Below, in pieces: positions 44,503 through 56,207 of a stretch of DNA of 64,000 nucleotides. The position numbers were made by a program, and so were the translations under genes. The stretch is from Choristoneura fumiferana (taxonomy: Eukaryota; Arthropoda; Insecta; Lepidoptera; Tortricidae): the NCBI RefSeq assembly GCF_025370935.1, contig NC_133472.1:14663863-14727862 (forward strand), read 5' to 3'. Every line of letters starts with the position of its first letter. The first letter of the stretch is position 1. Under the pieces are notes generated by a model. The model was not told the origin of the DNA. It did not search any database and worked only from the letters and a program-made list of their open reading frames with translations.

Positions 44503-47500
44503 CTGCAATTTCAATTAAACACATTGTATTTTTATTAGGTAGGTATAGTATAGGTAGGTACAAACTTTTATTTACCTTGCCCTGGTTGTTCTTGGGTCAA
44601 ATCTTGCAAGTTCATTTTGACCTTCAATTGCCAAATTGACTTGAAATTTGATATATTATGTACATATGTAAGTTTGATTACAATGCAAGTACAGACAACA
44701 AAAAGAGCTTGTATTTTTTTAATAGAAATTTACGTAAGTGCAAGAAGATTTCTGGATGTACGAGCAAAACCTATTTAAACCTATGTCACGTTGGTGTACT
44801 TTGAACAAACAACGTAAACAAATTCACGTTGCACTATACCAAATACAGCAAATCAAGACTACCTAGGCTTTGAATACGCCATTACGCATCACACAGCTAT
44901 TATATCTGTTCCGATCAAACTGATACGACAATGGAGCTTAGCTTTGACGTATAACATGATTTAATCTTCATTCTACGAGGCAAGTTATAGCAATGATTGA
45001 TATACATGTTATTACGTATAGCTAGCTAGGAGCATGTTGCCTGGGATTAATCGATAACAAGCAATAACGTTCACCGACAGATATGCGCTGTTTTAAACAA
45101 AGCAGGTATTGTATTAGACAAGTGTTTTTTAGTCCTGGCTGGTAGTGACCATTATAACATTGAGTTGTTAAAATAATTGATCAGGTGAACAAATTAGGTA
45201 GGCAGGTATGAGGACTATCCCACTCCCACTACTAATTCCACTAATATTATAAATGTGAAAGTTCGTAAGTCTATTTGTTTGTTATCTCGTCATGTCTAAA
45301 CCATTGAACCGATTTAGATGAAATTCGGTATACAGATAGTTTTTATCCCGGAAAATTGCATGGTCCCCGTGGATTTGCAATAAACGAATTCTATACGCGG
45401 ACGGAGTCGCGGGCAACAGGCTATACCTACCTAGTAGGTAGCTATTGCTATTTAAACAGTTTAAATTTGAAATAAAAAGTCTGTTATAGGTGGTGGTGGG
45501 AATTATTAATTAAGTAATAGATAGGTTAGGTAGCCTAGGTACAGTTATAAGAACTTACGTAGATATTTTTGATACTGAAACCGGAGTTCTCGAAGTCCTC
45601 AATGGATGTCCCGTCTTGGCATACTTCAAGTATGATTTTAGTCCAGAATCTGAATTCTTTTACTTCAATACTGTAATATAGAAATAGGAAAATCCAATGA
45701 AATTTTTTTATCAGAAATGAGATTTATTGTTATATCGTCACATATATCGGTTTGGGGTCCATATCGGCTCGCATAGGTACTTATTAGAAGTCCGAATGTA
45801 ATGTTTGTCATAACTCTTTTTTCTCAGAATCCAATAATTGTTCAGAATTTTATTGTTATAAAACAAACCTAACCTATAGTTTTTTATAGGATGGCCATTT
45901 AAAAATTTCAGAAAACTGTAAGGTTTCAGTGGGAAAAAAAATATGACAAACTATGATTCGGACAAAAATTATGACTAGCGAAGAGTATGCGAACTTTGGT
46001 GCTCCCATCGGTTTGAAATACAAGTTTTTTTTTTTAATAGAGACTGTACGTTACTTATAAAAAGGAAATTTGGAACAATATTTTATTGCCCAGCGTGGAA
46101 AAATAGGTATAGGTAGTCATTCACGATTACGCGTACCGTGGTTCTAATTACAGTGTCATTAATGTGTAATTTTGACATAATCACGCGTCTTCGTGGATGG
46201 CACTAGGTATATATGAGTGACATTTAATGTTCAAATTTCACATCTTACGAAGAAAGAGCAATTAGATTTAAACTTCGCCTCCATAAAAAATAGCTATAGG
46301 TAGGTAGGTACTTATAATGTAGGTACCTACTAAGCGTCATACTCCAACCAAATGAATAGTGACCGTATCTATGTGGAACCCATTTACAGAAAAAGATAGA
46401 ACCAAATTGCCAGATAAAGAAAATCATAATGATTATGATGCTTACTGTGAGAACGTTCTAAGGCGAGTCAGGGACCAAATGGTTCGATAGTGTACGTTCA
46501 AAGGCATAAATTCATGAGCCACCATGGAAGCTTTTCATAGGAAAAGTCATTACGATTTCCTTGTTAGTTGACGCGATGTTACTATGACATTTACTGTGAA
46601 ATGGTCCCATGGTGACTCATTTAAGTCCTCGACCGTACCTACCAAAAGAAGACACTTATACTTACTGCAATCTACCTTGTCCTGCTAGCGGCAACGCTCC
46701 CATTATATTTCCCTTCATTTCGTAATAATCTGGGAAAAAATAATTGTAATGTAGGTATAGTCAAGGGCAAAGATATCGACACGGCCAAAGTTACAAAAAT
46801 ATGTATACACGACTTTATGCACTTAACATTAAGGCCGTGTATACATATTTTTGCAACTTTGGCCGTGTCGATATCTTTGCCCTTGACTGTACAGTCAACC
46901 AATATGATTCCTAGGCCACCATAGAACCTTGTCATTGTGACATTCTAAGTCATCCAATAAGCATTGCTATAGACAAACCATCATTATTCACTATGGCAAG
47001 GTTGTATATAGTGGCCTAGGAATCAAATTGGTTGACTGTACCTACTTCGTTGGCACCTTACGGCGTTGGCTTAGGCTTGATCATACATAAATAACATGCG
47101 GGTGTTAGAGACATCATAATGTCAAGACAATGCCCGAATGCCACGCCATGCTCGCTGCTTACAAAAAAAATATAACAAAAAATTTAACCGACTAAAGTAG
47201 TCAATAGAATCGGTCAATTTTCTACATCTTTGGGACACCCTATCGTGGGCACACTTGATTATATACAGCACGAGCCAGCAGGAGTGATTGAAGCCCAATA
47301 TTGCAGGTGAGATAGATTTTCAAATCGGTTCATAAAAGACGGAGTTCTGACGTAAAAAAACATTTAAAAAAAAATATCACCGAATTGATAACCTCCTCTT
47401 TTTTGAAGTCGGTTAAAAATAACACTAACTAGTAGACGGATTTGTCTGCGATGTGCATAACGCATACCTACGCCGCAGTAGGTATTTTGGTTTTAATGGA

Positions 47501-50500
47501 GAACTTATTCTCAAACATTTTAATGACTATACCTACCGGGTGTGGCTTGTAATACGAGCAAAAAATTAAAACATAGATCGTCCTCGTCAAACTGAACAAC
47601 ATTAGTTCAGCGACTTTTAAAAATAATGGAGTCTTTGAAGATTCCTTTTTTCATATAAATTAAATATTGCTATCAATGTACGCCATCCTAGAACACAACT
47701 GATGTCACCTGTCACGCTACAAAAATCAAGCATTTTGCTTCTTCGAATAAACTTAAAAGTGTAATAATATAAAAAAGGTGAGGTTTATGTTTGCGCATGT
47801 TTTAATTATTAGCTCATATTACAGGCCACACCCTTATAACTATTAACTACAATACCAGAATTCAGCATTAGAGTTGGAAAGTTGATATCGACATCAATGA
47901 TAACTCGTGATCCTTCCGTTATGAAATCCGTTTTGATAGCCTCAAATCCCAATAAGCCATAAATAGATCCTTTAGTGATGTTGGCGCTTAGGCTAAAAGA
48001 AACAACAGAAATTTCATATAGGTAAAGTAGTTTATTGCATTTTAATTGAGTTTATTCATCTAAGCACGTTCAACATAAAAACAAGGAGACACCTAACCAT
48101 ACGAGCAAAAATATTTCTGAAAAAAAAGACTGTTACACATTTAGGTGACCTGCGATATTCGCTGGGTGCGCGATGACAGCGGACTTTGAACTATCAAATA
48201 GCTGGCTGCCATTACGAAGAGTAAGGAAACGAACAAATAATTTCAATTAAATATCGGTATTTACATATTATTATATTCTATTCGATCATGTAAATCTATA
48301 GTGTCGATAATAACGTTGACCTTTTTTATTTCCCGTCTAAAATGGCACAATCAATTAATTTCAGAACACGGACTTTCTCATGACTTTCTTCATGAGAAGT
48401 AATAAAACATACAAATTTAATCGAATAACGCATTTCTTATGTATATATTGCAGATGATTATTTATGACTGTAAGTAGTAGGTCGTTAGTAATGTAACCTT
48501 TTTGTGTATTTTCAGGTGATTTTCAGTTAAACATGGCCAAAATTAATTGTAAATTATAAAAACTGGATTCCGAGCGCACTATAGGTACTTAAGACATCGC
48601 TTTCCAACGACAAACAACAATAAAAGGAAAACAATTCGTTTTAGCTCAATATGCCCAAGATGTGAAAGAAACTAGTGAAGATCATAAATTCATAATGAGC
48701 CACACCATTTAAGTGACACCTTCAGTGACTTTGACGCCATACAAAACATCTTTCTTGTGGAAATTTATAGAATTTGTGATCACCGGTTTTCTATTGTTCT
48801 TGCAGTTAACTACTCAGCAGGTTTCGTGACGCATATTTATTTATTTTTGCTTAATAATGCACGAATACGTAAATATCTGTACCTAGTACCTAAATAGTGA
48901 CAGTTGATCCGTCGAAAAGTTTCTTGTTTGGCCACGGCGTGCGCTGCGATCGATTCGTGGTTCCCCTACCTTACTATTCCGTACTTTGGCAAAAAACTTA
49001 GCTACTTATGTTACGTAGCAAGTGAACAGAATTGATAAGTAAATATGGGACTTAAGTCATTTTTCGAATATGCAACGTCGATTTCTCTATACCTACCGAC
49101 ACGTTACTACTACATACAACAGGTCATTTAAGTACATATAAGTTTTTCACCTATACCTACTTGTACTTACGTAGGGTAAGGGATTTGTGTCACCAGGTCT
49201 CACCGAACTTAATTCGTAAGTTATTACCTACCTATTAATTTCTCCCTCAATAATAAAGTATCTACGTACGTACTTCGTAGAAACTTATGTTACATACAAA
49301 CTTACCACATAAGTGATCCACACAAGTCCACGTGTTGGTATTCAAATTCTATAGGATCCAACGCATAGCTTGGTTTTCCTTCACTGCCTTGTCTATTCTC
49401 GCCTTTGGTTACTTTTACCACTTGATACAATATCACATCTAATAAATGGTCACCAGCTAAGGTAGAATCTCCTGAAATAAAGCTATGAATTAAAAAAATA
49501 ATTTTATCTACACCCATATCATAACTCCAATATGTATATGCGTTCAAAAACCGTTGGCAACGACTAGCATTAAACCACCGATTTTACTATGCCAACTAGT
49601 AGGTAACGTTATGTTCATTAGGTACAGTCAACGTCATAAATAGTTAAGTGATCACTTTTGTACCTTGTCACTTTAACGTCATGTTTGAAAAGCCATACGA
49701 AATTGTGTAACGACTTAAAGCGACAAGGTACTTAAAGTACTGTTACTAATGAGTTTCAAATTTGGAACAGTTGTCAAAATCAATAAAAATTTAAATGGGC
49801 CTCTATTCTGGTATCCATAGACACAACATTTTCTCGATAAAAGGCTGCGTCTCGTTTCATAAAACCACACTCGTGTTTTAAGGATTCCTATTACGTAACA
49901 GTTGCATAAACGACTATTAAAACCTTTTGGTAAAGTTATTTAGTTTAGGTATAGACTACCTATTTAGGTTTTGGCATTAGGAATTTAACTTTAAACAGAT
50001 TTGTAAATATACGAGTAGGTACAACCATGAAAAAATACACACACAAATTAATAAACTCGAAGGCTGAAGCCACAATTTACTCATTACTAGTTTACTAGTA
50101 CAACCAGGAGTTCGACGGCCTTAAATCAAATCAACGATACGAGCGAGATAAATGGGTTACAGACCTATTTTTTCTAATAAAGGTTAACCAATAAAGTATT
50201 TGAATTAGGCCTACCAGCTGAAGAGTCGATAGAGTTTATTAAAACGGCAAGACATGACAGCAACACTATAAAGTTCATCTTTCTAATTCCACTGTTTCCA
50301 CTAAAACCAGTTAACTAAGAATGATTTTAAATGTCCAGAAAGTTATATTTTATACGTCGATTGTTAGATTAATGTTATAAGGTTATTGTTATCAAGAAAG
50401 TTACACAACTTGGATTGATTAAGGAGATTTAAATAATTATATATGTTATGGACTAAGTGATAAATCCGTCATTATTCATAATGCCTTTTTAATTATTCAT

Positions 50501-51126
50501 AATACTGATGCGCATAAACTGTTTGTAATGAAGAAGAAGTGTATACGCGTTTTAACAAATACAAGAGTTTCCAATAGCTGCCGTCCACATTTTACTCGAC
50601 TAAAAAATCTTACATTCGGTACCCTCATTATAGGTACATCATAGAAGCTGCACTTTTTGCTAGGAAAAATCCACATTTATTTACAAAAAAAGTGATCAAA
50701 ACGCAAAGGCGTCAAAATGAAAATATATTGCAGCTGCCGATGTCTAAACTAGCCATTTATAAAAATGGCCCATATTGTCGTTGTATAATTTAACAAAGTA
50801 CCACAGCATGTAAGGGAGGAAATGGGAGATAAAGTATTCAAACGAAAATTAAGAGAATTCTTAATTGATGGGTGCTATTATTCTATAGAAGAGTTCTTGA
50901 ATGATAGGTCATTGATCGCATAAATCTTATAATTGTAATTTTGTTAATAAATAAATAAAATTAATATATAGATATATATAGATAGAGGCCAATACAAGAC
51001 AATATAATGTATACATATGAAATAAGAACCAGCAAATTCACTTGTTGCGTGTTTCCACTGAATTGTGACTGAAATAATGATAATGTGATATGATAATGAC
51101 AATGTATTTATGGAAAATAATTTCAT
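44356..51126 (-). CDS. secreted TULIP-fold lipid-binding protein 2, diverged paralogue of the downstream gene
   Basis: Exons 49306-49471, 47856-47992, 46666-46729, 45559-45670 and 44356-44502 are secure: each matches its counterpart in the neighbouring paralogue in order, phase and pattern (LDPIEFEYQHVDLCG, LSANITKGSIYGLLGFEAIK, YYEMKGNIMGALPLAGQG, IEVKEFRFWTKIILEVCQDG, VEELLTDYLNRFNKVI). Exon 1 (51042-51126) is inferred: an ATG, a hydrophobic leader and a donor in the required phase 1. With it the CDS is 711 nt, 236 residues. Like its sister it should carry a hydrophobic ligand outside the cell. Identity between the two is low, so the duplication is old or fast-evolving. This copy has cysteines (DLCGSLMC, EVCQDG, CRTEF) that the sister lacks, and a shorter C-terminus ending EILNPIL. 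The donor of exon 3 (G|GTATTG) is weak. Confidence 0.82.
45233..45422 (+). mobile_element. Helitron-like element in TULIP protein 2 intron 5
   Basis: CACTAATATTATAAATGTGA at the left, ACCGATTTAGATGAAATTCG inside, CGGAGTCGCGGGCAACAGGC at the right. Confidence 0.65.
45559..45670 (-). CDS. TULIP protein 2, exon 5
   Basis: Encodes IEVKEFRFWTKIILEVCQDG, SIEDFENSGFSIKNIY. Acceptor ATTACAG, donor TAC|GTAAGT, phase 0. Confidence 0.85.
46114..46205. repeat. 92-bp MITE, same family as 4871-4965
   Basis: TAGTCATTCACGATTACGCG to ACGCGTCTTCGTGGATGGCA; lies in intron 4 of TULIP protein 2. Confidence 0.65.
46492..46638. repeat. GTACGTTC/GACCGTAC-ended MITE, family B
   Basis: ATGAGCCACCATGGAAGC and CATTACGATTTCCTTGTTAG match 40637-40782. 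Ends 27 nt from the donor of TULIP protein 2 exon 4. Confidence 0.75.
46666..46729 (-). CDS. TULIP protein 2, exon 4 (64 nt)
   Basis: Encodes YYEMKGNIMGALPLAGQGRL, equivalent to the sister's HYDLIGDLL...PLYGKG segment, with identical length. Palindromic MITEs lie 27 nt and 24 nt from its two ends. Confidence 0.85.
46754..46892. repeat. GTACAGTC-ended palindromic MITE, family A
   Basis: TAGTCAAGGGCAAAGATATC and GATATCTTTGCCCTTGACTG; starts 24 nt from TULIP protein 2 exon 4. Confidence 0.85.
46889..47042. repeat. GTACAGTC-ended palindromic MITE, family C, abutting family A
   Basis: GTACAGTCAACCAATATGAT, CCTAGGCCACCAT and the inverse ending GGTTGACTGTACC. Shares its GTAC with the preceding MITE. 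Confidence 0.8.
47160..47418. repeat. CGAAGTCGGTT-type repeat
   Basis: AACCGACTAAAGTAGTCAAT at the left, CACGAGCCAGCAGGAGTGAT inside, CTTTTTTGAAGTCGGTTAAA at the right. In TULIP protein 2 intron 3. Confidence 0.55.
47538..47833. mobile_element. 296-bp element with GGGTGTGGCYTGTAATAYGAGC terminal inverted repeats
   Basis: Left GGGTGTGGCTTGTAATACG and right CATATTACAGGCCACACCC are inverted copies. It lies in intron 3 of TULIP protein 2 and ends 22 nt from the 5' splice site. Confidence 0.75.
47856..47992 (-). CDS. TULIP protein 2, exon 3
   Basis: Encodes LSANITKGSIYGLLGFEAIK, FITEGSRVIIDVDI and NFPTLMLNS. Acceptor CTTTTAG; the donor GTATTG is weak, with a transposon terminus 22 nt inside the intron. 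Confidence 0.82.
49306..49471 (-). CDS. TULIP protein 2, exon 2
   Basis: Encodes DSTLAGDHLLDVILYQVVKV, a hydrophilic GENRQGSEGKPS insert and LDPIEFEYQHVDLCGSLM. Acceptor TATTTCAG, donor GTG|GTAAGT, phase 2 as in the sister gene. Confidence 0.85.
49621..49747. repeat. GTACAGTC-ended MITE, imperfect
   Basis: GGTACAGTCAACGTCATAAA at the left; inner arms TACCTTGTCACTTTAACG and AAGCGACAAGGTACTTA. The right terminus is degraded. In TULIP protein 2 intron 1. Confidence 0.45.
51042..51126 (-). CDS. TULIP protein 2, candidate exon 1 (signal peptide)
   Basis: ATG at 51126 opens MKLFSINTLSLSYHIIIISV, a plausible leader. Donor ACAA|GTGAAT gives phase 1, as exon 2 needs. A second phase-1 donor (GCTG|GTTCTT) lies 16 nt further. 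Chosen on phase, leader and position only. Confidence 0.4.
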
Positions 51127-52910
51127 TTTAATTCTTATTAAATATTATGTATAAATTGCTGCCACTAATTATTGTCCTAACAGGGTTCATGTCTTGAATC
51201 TAATTATACTATGTAAGACCTAATGTACGCATGATAACCTACTATTCAATTAATGAATTATGAATATGATCCCGGGCATCATGAAAAATTACCAGTATCA
51301 GATAGCAGTTTGATAATACCTAACTGATCAAATAATTAAATTGCCCGGGCATTACCTATGCATAATCTCTATCACATATTGGGCGGAGTAATAAAAATAT
51401 ATGCTTCATTACTATATATATTAACTTTATTGTTTGTTTTATAGAAGCATTTACCTCTATAATTAAATATCTTTCAAAATCTGTATACATATACTCGTAA
51501 TGATTGAATTCAATTCTGTTCTGGCACTTGCTTCGCTCGCTCGGCTCTTGCATTTTTGTTCATGGTTGTACCTCCCATACACGTAAAGTGGGGATGATTT
51601 TTTTTCACTTCCACCCAATGTTGTGGGGTACCGTTGGATAGGTATTTAAAAATGAATGTTCGCAAAAACCATTTTTTGATAAAGTGAATATTTTTGGACA
51701 TATTCACTCCGAAAGTTCAGAAAAATGTGTCCCCCCCCCTAAGTTTTGAACCGCGGTCTAAAAAATATGAAAAAAATCACGGAAGTTAAGCTTAATAAAA
51801 ACTTTCTAGGAAAATTATTTTCAATTAATCAGTTAAGCAGTTTTTAAGTTTTTGTAAATTAAACTATAATAGTCCTATCTATACCTTCCGCCGCCTAACT
51901 TTACCAAAAAATTCATTGCCACGACTAGTACCACAAAAACTAATAATTCAAATAATTGAATAGGCACCGTTGAGCGATTCGAACACAATCCGGGAGTAAC
52001 GTAAAGACGTCGCATAAAAAATGTATCTCAAAAATGCGTCAAAACAGGCAGATTTATATGGCGCGTGGTATAACTAAAAGTCGTATTTTAAGTCTACTTA
52101 TTTTGTGACGGTCGGGAACTACCTACGACATCTCTATTAACGAAAAGTCTTATGGTTTAAATTCGGGTTAAAATTGGTAGTGACCGCGATAGTCTAACTA
52201 AAACATTGTGTTGTACGGAAAGTCTCTCTGAATTTGCATAAAATAACTCATAAACGCGCCCTATAAACATACCTGCCTACCTACCATGCCTAAGATTTAG
52301 GTAATTCACGGTTTACACGACGTATGATGCTGATGGGAGCTAGGGACTTCTGATTCTGTTTTATTCAGCATTAATTATAAATATGAGTGAGTGATGAGTG
52401 AATGAGTTTTATTTTAATACTTCTGTTTATAACACTATGGTGTATTTAAGAGGATTTCGGTTGAATATCTCAATAAGTCATTGGTACAATTTCCGCGTGA
52501 GTCATTGCTGAATTATTGGGCGTTACCTCGCAACCTAGCTTCCCATGAATCTCATGAATTGCTATAAAAAACATACAAATCCAACAAAGACTGGTTGAGC
52601 TGCAGCCCTTGACACATATAGGTATGCAGATCAGAGATAAAAGTTCATTGTGTGCGGCCATACCACCTGGCGCACCTAAGATCGCAGTGGATTTCGTAGC
52701 TTAGCTGTTATTTATTTATTAAAGAAACTGGAAAACAAGACAGAATTTTATGTAAGTGTACTTAACAAAAATGTTGAAGTAGGTACCTATAATACAGACG
52801 GCGTTTTAGAAAATTCACTTGCATTTTTATTTAGTTGATTATAAGTGGTAGGTGCAATTTCATTAATCTTATATGATTTGCAGGCAGAATTAAACTTAAA
52901 TAGTTAAAAA

Positions 52911-53225
52911 GCCGTGGTGGCCTAGTGGTTTGACCTATTGCCTCTCAAGCAGAGGGTCGTGGGTTCAAACCCCGGCTCGCACCTCTGAGTTTTTCGAAAT
53001 TCATGTGCGGAATTACATTTGAGATTTACCACGAGCTTTGCGGTGATGGAAAAACATCGTGAGGAAACCTGCACAAACCTTCGAAGCAATTCAATGGTGC
53101 GTGTGAAGTTCCGAATCCGCACTGGGCCCGCGTGGGAACTATGGCTCAAGCCCTCTTGTTCTGAGAGGAGGCCTGTGCCCAGCAGTGGGACGTATATAGG
53201 CTGGGATGATGATGATGAGTTAATA
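52911..53225 (+). mobile_element. tRNA-derived SINE with LINE-like tail
   Basis: Head GTGGCCTAGTGG (A box) and GGGTTCAAACC (B box); body with ACATCGTGAGGAAACCTGC; tail GAGGCCTGTGCCCAGCAGTG then a GATGATGAT end. The tail matches the LINE at 59222-59615. Confidence 0.8.
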
Positions 53226-53282
53226 ATCTCGTTGTGTTAAACATTTATTTAAATAAAGCGTTAGACGGTGTAAGTGAGGTCA

Positions 53283-53432
53283 AAAAAAAATCTAATATAT
53301 ATAAAATTCAGCCTTCAAAAAGGCTTGATCAATTTTTATGGTTTTTTTTGTGTACATTCGGTCGGTCTGGGAAAAGGATGTAAACTATTTTTCATACTTC
53401 TACGGGGACGGAGTCGCGGGCAACAGCTAGTT
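53283..53432 (+). mobile_element. Helitron-like element
   Basis: TCTAATATATATAAAATTC to CGGAGTCGCGGGCAACAGCT and AGTT, with the internal GGCTTGATCAATTTTTATGG shared with 23650-23781. Confidence 0.6.
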
Positions 53433-53845
53433 TTTTATATATTTTTGGCTGAATGAACCCGTGATTAGAAATTATAAAACATTTGTTGTTTTTGAGTTAA
53501 AGTTGTACGTAGACGATGTATTAGATGTTAGCATTGCCCAAGTGGACGTCAGCCCTAAGAAGCTAGGCAAATATTGTCTCAGAGCTGATGTATTACCATA
53601 TCAGCATGGTGTCATGGAGCATTGTTTGCTATAGAAGGAACTAGAGTATTAGCAATTACTTTACGCAACTGCACGTTAGCAGTACCTACATGTTTCAAAG
53701 CCATTGTTTGGTACTAGGTACTACCTATTTGTGTTTGTCTCATCGAGTCATTTTCATATAGGTACTTTCTTATTTTCAGATCTTTTGAACACTTTCTTAT
53801 CTAATCTAGCCGTCAGTGACCGCTAAGAAAAACAAAATAAACGCT

Positions 53846-54085
53846 ATGTATGTACTTACAATCATAGTATTATTCGTAACACTAGCCAGTCGCAGCCTGT
53901 CGTCGGTTGAGAAAGTACTAAGTACCTACTTAGGTACTTACTCCGGCTTGATTGTTCCGTATTATGCTGAAGAAATTACTAATGAGGGCAAATTATACAC
54001 CGTGTTTTTTTTGATATCCGTTAACTTTAAGGGGCCAATCTATAGGTCAAATGAAGTTAATTTCTCTAAGACACTAGTGGCCTAA
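53846..54085 (+). CDS. doubtful ORF with signal-peptide-like start
   Basis: ATG at 53846 opens MYVLTIIVLFVTLASRSLSS, a good leader in form, then VEK and a GTACTA donor-like site. Beyond it the frame runs through the TAGGTAC-type words common in non-coding DNA here, so only the first 23 codons look coding. No partner exon could be found downstream. Could be the first exon of a small secreted protein, or chance. Confidence 0.22.
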   Translation: MYVLTIIVLFVTLASRSLSSVEKVLSTYLGTYSGLIVPYYAEEITNEGKLYTVFFLISVNFKGPIYRSNEVNFSKTLVA

Positions 54086-56125
54086 CTATAAGCAGGGGCA
54101 CGTTTAAAAATACAAATTTTACAAACTAGGCGAGTGAGGTGTCATTTTTCCTGTAATAGTTGGAACATTCTCAAAACAAAATCATGCATAGATGTAGGTA
54201 CTTCTTCTTCTTTTCTTAGATGTAGGTTCTTCGCTAACGAGTATTGTGTTGATTTATTTGCCTCTAACTGTACCTGAATGATATAATTTTTGTTATTGCC
54301 CGATGCTTCATTTGTGAATTAATGCAATTCATTTTTTTTATTATGTACTTAATAGTTAATTGCTTAGGTACGCCCATTTCAATATATCTATACCTACCTA
54401 TTCCGTTAGCATTCAATATGTTTAGAAAGACAAAACAAAATTTACTCAAATTATCCATCTCGTATAACATTATTTTTCTGGATAACATGATGGACACACA
54501 CTAGCTAAGCCAGGCCATTTGAGTTTAAGTTTAATGACCAGTACCTACAATCAGAAAAGAAGCGGCGCGGTATGAACAATTAATCCAATTATTACTATTT
54601 TGTTTACACTATAATCTAGTGGTAGGTGCCACCACCAAGGCGGTCGTATTGGTAGGTATCTTATTCGCTTACCCTACCGCCAAGAAACAGTGCTTCCTTC
54701 AGTAAAAGACGGCCAGTGAAATTACCGGCACACAAGATACTCCAACTTAGTTATGTATATGTTGGGTACGCATCTGTAATCCTCTGCTGTTGCTCGTTTT
54801 CTTCCCCATGTCATAAAAAAGTAGGTACCTATACTCGTATGTAGTACCTAATTATTTCGACATGTGGTTAGGCACTAAAATCGACATTATTGATTTACGT
54901 CGCGGCCTACACAAATAAAACGGGTCACCAGCTCTGCAGAAGTAGAGCATGACTGAAGGAAGCCAGTAAGATCCGTAATTAAATGACATGTTCATAAATC
55001 TACTTTGACCTGTCATGGTCTTAAATTGTTCCAAAGAATAGGTACCTCTGTACAATAAAAAAATTTAAAATACGCAAACCTGTACGTCAATAAAAACCAT
55101 ATTTTTATACCTACCTACATAAAAGTCACTTATTACTGGCTGACGCTCAGGCCACCCAACCTCAATCTAGACCTGAACCTATGGAGATAACTTGGAGTTT
55201 GAACCTAGAAATCTTAACTTTTTTAATAAAGGTTCCCTTGTTTTATTATGTACCTACCTAAACAGGTATCTATCGAAATATTTTGCTTACTTATAAGAAC
55301 ATATGCTCGGCTTCTCATTGATATAATGCTAAACGAAACTCCTGTATTTGTTCCAAGTATTTCCGTAAAGGCCGTGAACCTCGTTGCTGCGAGTACACTT
55401 TAAGATATAGTACCTAATAGGCATTTAACGTTGCGCTATTCACACTCGTAAAGCGACTTGTATAGGCACATACCTACTTTGTATTGCTTTCTAGAGGTAA
55501 TTAGGTAGTATCGGTGATACCTGCAAGTTACCTAACGCATTTTGTGTGCTCAACGTAGTAGTAAGACAAAGTTCTCAATCCCTTTTGAAGGCGAGGCGAA
55601 TTTTACGATGTTTCTTAAAACAAAGTCCATACGTTGCCATGAAAAAAACATAAAGAGTAGGTACCTAACTGGCCACGTATAAGTATGGTAATAATTAACA
55701 GCTTCAAAAGCAAGGTTTGTTTCTTGCGCGTGTATGTACCCATTTGGAGAGTTAGGCAATCGTTTTGCACAATGTTAGGCAGTGAATCGTCTGTGCCAGC
55801 ATGCCACTATATTTTAGTCTCTGTTGATCTGAATTCATCCAGTTCGTGTCCCGTCGTAACCTTTACCATACACACCATACGGCTCGCATAGAACGCTCGG
55901 AGCCCACTCCATGGCGTAAAGATTAATCTACGCACAAATAAATCAATTACCTACCTAGATCATTCGATAGATAAATATAGTGAAACAGATAAACTGTATT
56001 GAGTGATAAATAAACTCAATAACAAATAATTTCGAAATTTATTTACCTAACAATCAAAAACTCTGGTTTCAAATGCAAAGGCCACAGTGAAAAGTTTTAA
56101 TAATATACAGACACGTGAGTTGATA

Positions 56126-56207
56126 ATGTGGCGAACTGGTTTAAATTCTACAGTATTTCTTTTGATTATATTTAACCATCTCAACACGACTCCCGCGTAT
56201 CCTCACT
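56126..56207 (+). CDS. unrecognised secreted glycoprotein, exon 1 (signal peptide)
   Basis: Encodes MWRTGLNSTVFLLIIFNHL and NTTPAYPH; perfect donor T|GTAAGT, phase 1. Confidence 0.7.

Larger units (their letters stand above)
51130..56100. other. interval between TULIP protein 2 and the unrecognised glycoprotein gene
   Basis: Holds a GGGTTCCGT fragment (51556-51720) with a 9-C run, a SINE, a Helitron-like piece and the doubtful ORF at 53846. 51269-51355 has a CCCGGGCAT inverted pair. Nothing else recognisable. Confidence 0.5.

Noticed and set aside
52913..52984. tRNA gene
   Set aside because: The head of a SINE; the LINE-like tail and GATGATGAT end follow directly.
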